From Akkermansiaceae bacterium (GTDB lineage: Bacteria > Verrucomicrobiota > Verrucomicrobiia > Verrucomicrobiales > Akkermansiaceae): 64,000 nt of DNA. Position 1 is the first letter of the stretch. The number at the start of each line of letters is the position of its first letter. The notes under the pieces were generated by a model, which was not told where the DNA came from, ran no database searches, and was given only the letters and a program-made list of their open reading frames with translations. This document shows, in pieces, positions 63,568 to 64,000 of the stretch. A program made the position numbers and the translations under genes. The stretch covers positions 1,054,001 to 1,118,000 of the forward strand of contig CAJJBQ010000001.1 in NCBI GenBank assembly GCA_905182405.1, given 5' to 3'.

Positions 63568-64000
63568 GGCTTGGGAGCAAAGGTGTGGATGTGTCCAAGG
63601 TCGGTGGAGACGATGAGCCGTCCTTCGGCCGGCGTAAGTCCGTATGCTTTGCCTTTTACCGGAGCCTTCCAAAGTTGCTTTCCTGTGGAGGCCTCGAAAA
63701 TAATGACTTCGTTATTCAGGCCGGCAATGAGCTGATTCCCGGCGATGATGAGTTCGACCGGAGTCGGGTGAACGATTTCCCAAAGAAGACACTTGCCGAG
63801 GTCTGCGCGTGATTGGCTGATGGAATTTTTGAGTTTTTCGATCTCGGGTTTTTGTTCCTCGATCTTTGGATCGAGTTTTTTCAGTGCTGCCTCTTCAAGG
63901 GCAATGGTCGTTTCGAGTTTTCCTTTGCGGGCAAGATCGAGGCACTGGAGTTTGTCGTTGGAGTGCAGAAAGGCTTTTCCTTTTGTGACCACAACACGGT
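63564..64000 (-). CDS. PQQ-type propeller protein with coiled-coil insert, partial
   Basis: The frame enters from the right edge of the window, so only the last ~145 residues are seen. VVVTKGKAFLHSNDKLQCLDLA and EVIIFEASTGKQLWKAPVKGKAYGLTPAEGRLIVSTDLGHIHTF are propeller blades. Between them lies a heptad-rich helix (TTIALEEAALKKLDPKIEEQKPEIEKLKNSISQSRADL) that would protrude from the propeller. In PVC genomes such propellers are usually exported and bind other envelope proteins. The stop overlaps the start of the CGACSC gene by 4 bases, so it heads this operon or belongs to a longer one. Confidence 0.75.
   Translation of the reverse strand, partial: RVVVTKGKAFLHSNDKLQCLDLARKGKLETTIALEEAALKKLDPKIEEQKPEIEKLKNSISQSRADLGKCLLWEIVHPTPVELIIAGNQLIAGLNNEVIIFEASTGKQLWKAPVKGKAYGLTPAEGRLIVSTDLGHIHTFAPKP

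Overview
The window looks like a chromosomal stretch from a heterotrophic member of the Verrucomicrobiota (PVC group). The evidence is the mix of families: sulfatases, a sialate O-acetylesterase-type esterase, a DUF1080 protein, PQQ-type beta-propellers, a Planctomycete-type cytochrome with a LamG domain, a CotH/lamin-tail protein, secreted proteins ending in an FYRV-type tail, a PknB-like kinase and ModA/ModB/ModC homologues. No rRNA, tRNA, CRISPR array, prophage or intact insertion sequence was seen. The assignment is inference from gene content only.

Layout. 1-7.1 kb: a partial CotH/lamin-tail protein, a secreted esterase fused to a gluconolactonase propeller, and a membrane Ser/Thr kinase with C-terminal HEAT-like repeats. 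7.2-11.6 kb: a sulfatase remnant, a two-gene membrane glycosylation unit (GT2 plus a polytopic protein), and selD, which is a selenoprotein gene with an in-frame TGA at codon 18 whose true start lies 87 bases upstream of the simple open frame. 11.8-23.9 kb: secreted protease, DUF6172-like protein, Na+/solute symporter, an EF-hand protein with a 12-copy hexanucleotide repeat and a damaged 5' end, a CocE-type hydrolase, a frameshifted prolyl oligopeptidase, an alpha/beta hydrolase and a cytochrome/LamG lipoprotein. 24-37 kb is mainly housekeeping: ABC-F ATPase, DNA polymerase IV, sulfatase, DnaE, a tandem carbohydrate-binding-like protein with a lipase, gatC-gatA and two small membrane proteins. 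37-55.4 kb: RND pump, DUF1080 protein, two PQQ-propeller proteins, YdjY-like protein, acetylesterase, a decayed PDZ (DUF6288-like) gene, a cytochrome c/propeller dehydrogenase-like pair and leucyl aminopeptidase.

The most interesting region is 55.4-64 kb. A tightly overlapping five-gene plus-strand operon encodes a LolD/MacB-type ATPase, a ThiF/MoeB-type adenylyltransferase, a membrane-anchored protein made of two fused ModA-like domains, a ModB-like permease with an extra membrane insert, and a short ModC without the C-terminal MOP/TOBE domain. It meets, tail to tail, a minus-strand operon encoding a PQQ-propeller/coiled-coil protein, a membrane-anchored CGACSC protein and a MacB/FtsX-type permease. 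A second CGACSC paralogue lies divergently on the far side. The pairing of a LolD-type ATPase on one strand with the only FtsX-type permease on the other suggests one functional module that joins an oxyanion (Mo/W-like) uptake machine, a sulfur/adenylation enzyme and a new family of cysteine-rich envelope proteins.

Working picture: much of the window serves scavenging of sulfated or acetylated polysaccharides and peptides at the envelope, while the terminal cluster may supply or insert a metal or cofactor for envelope redox enzymes. Three genes are clearly broken (sulfatase remnant, prolyl oligopeptidase, DUF6288-like) and one is probably broken (EF-hand).
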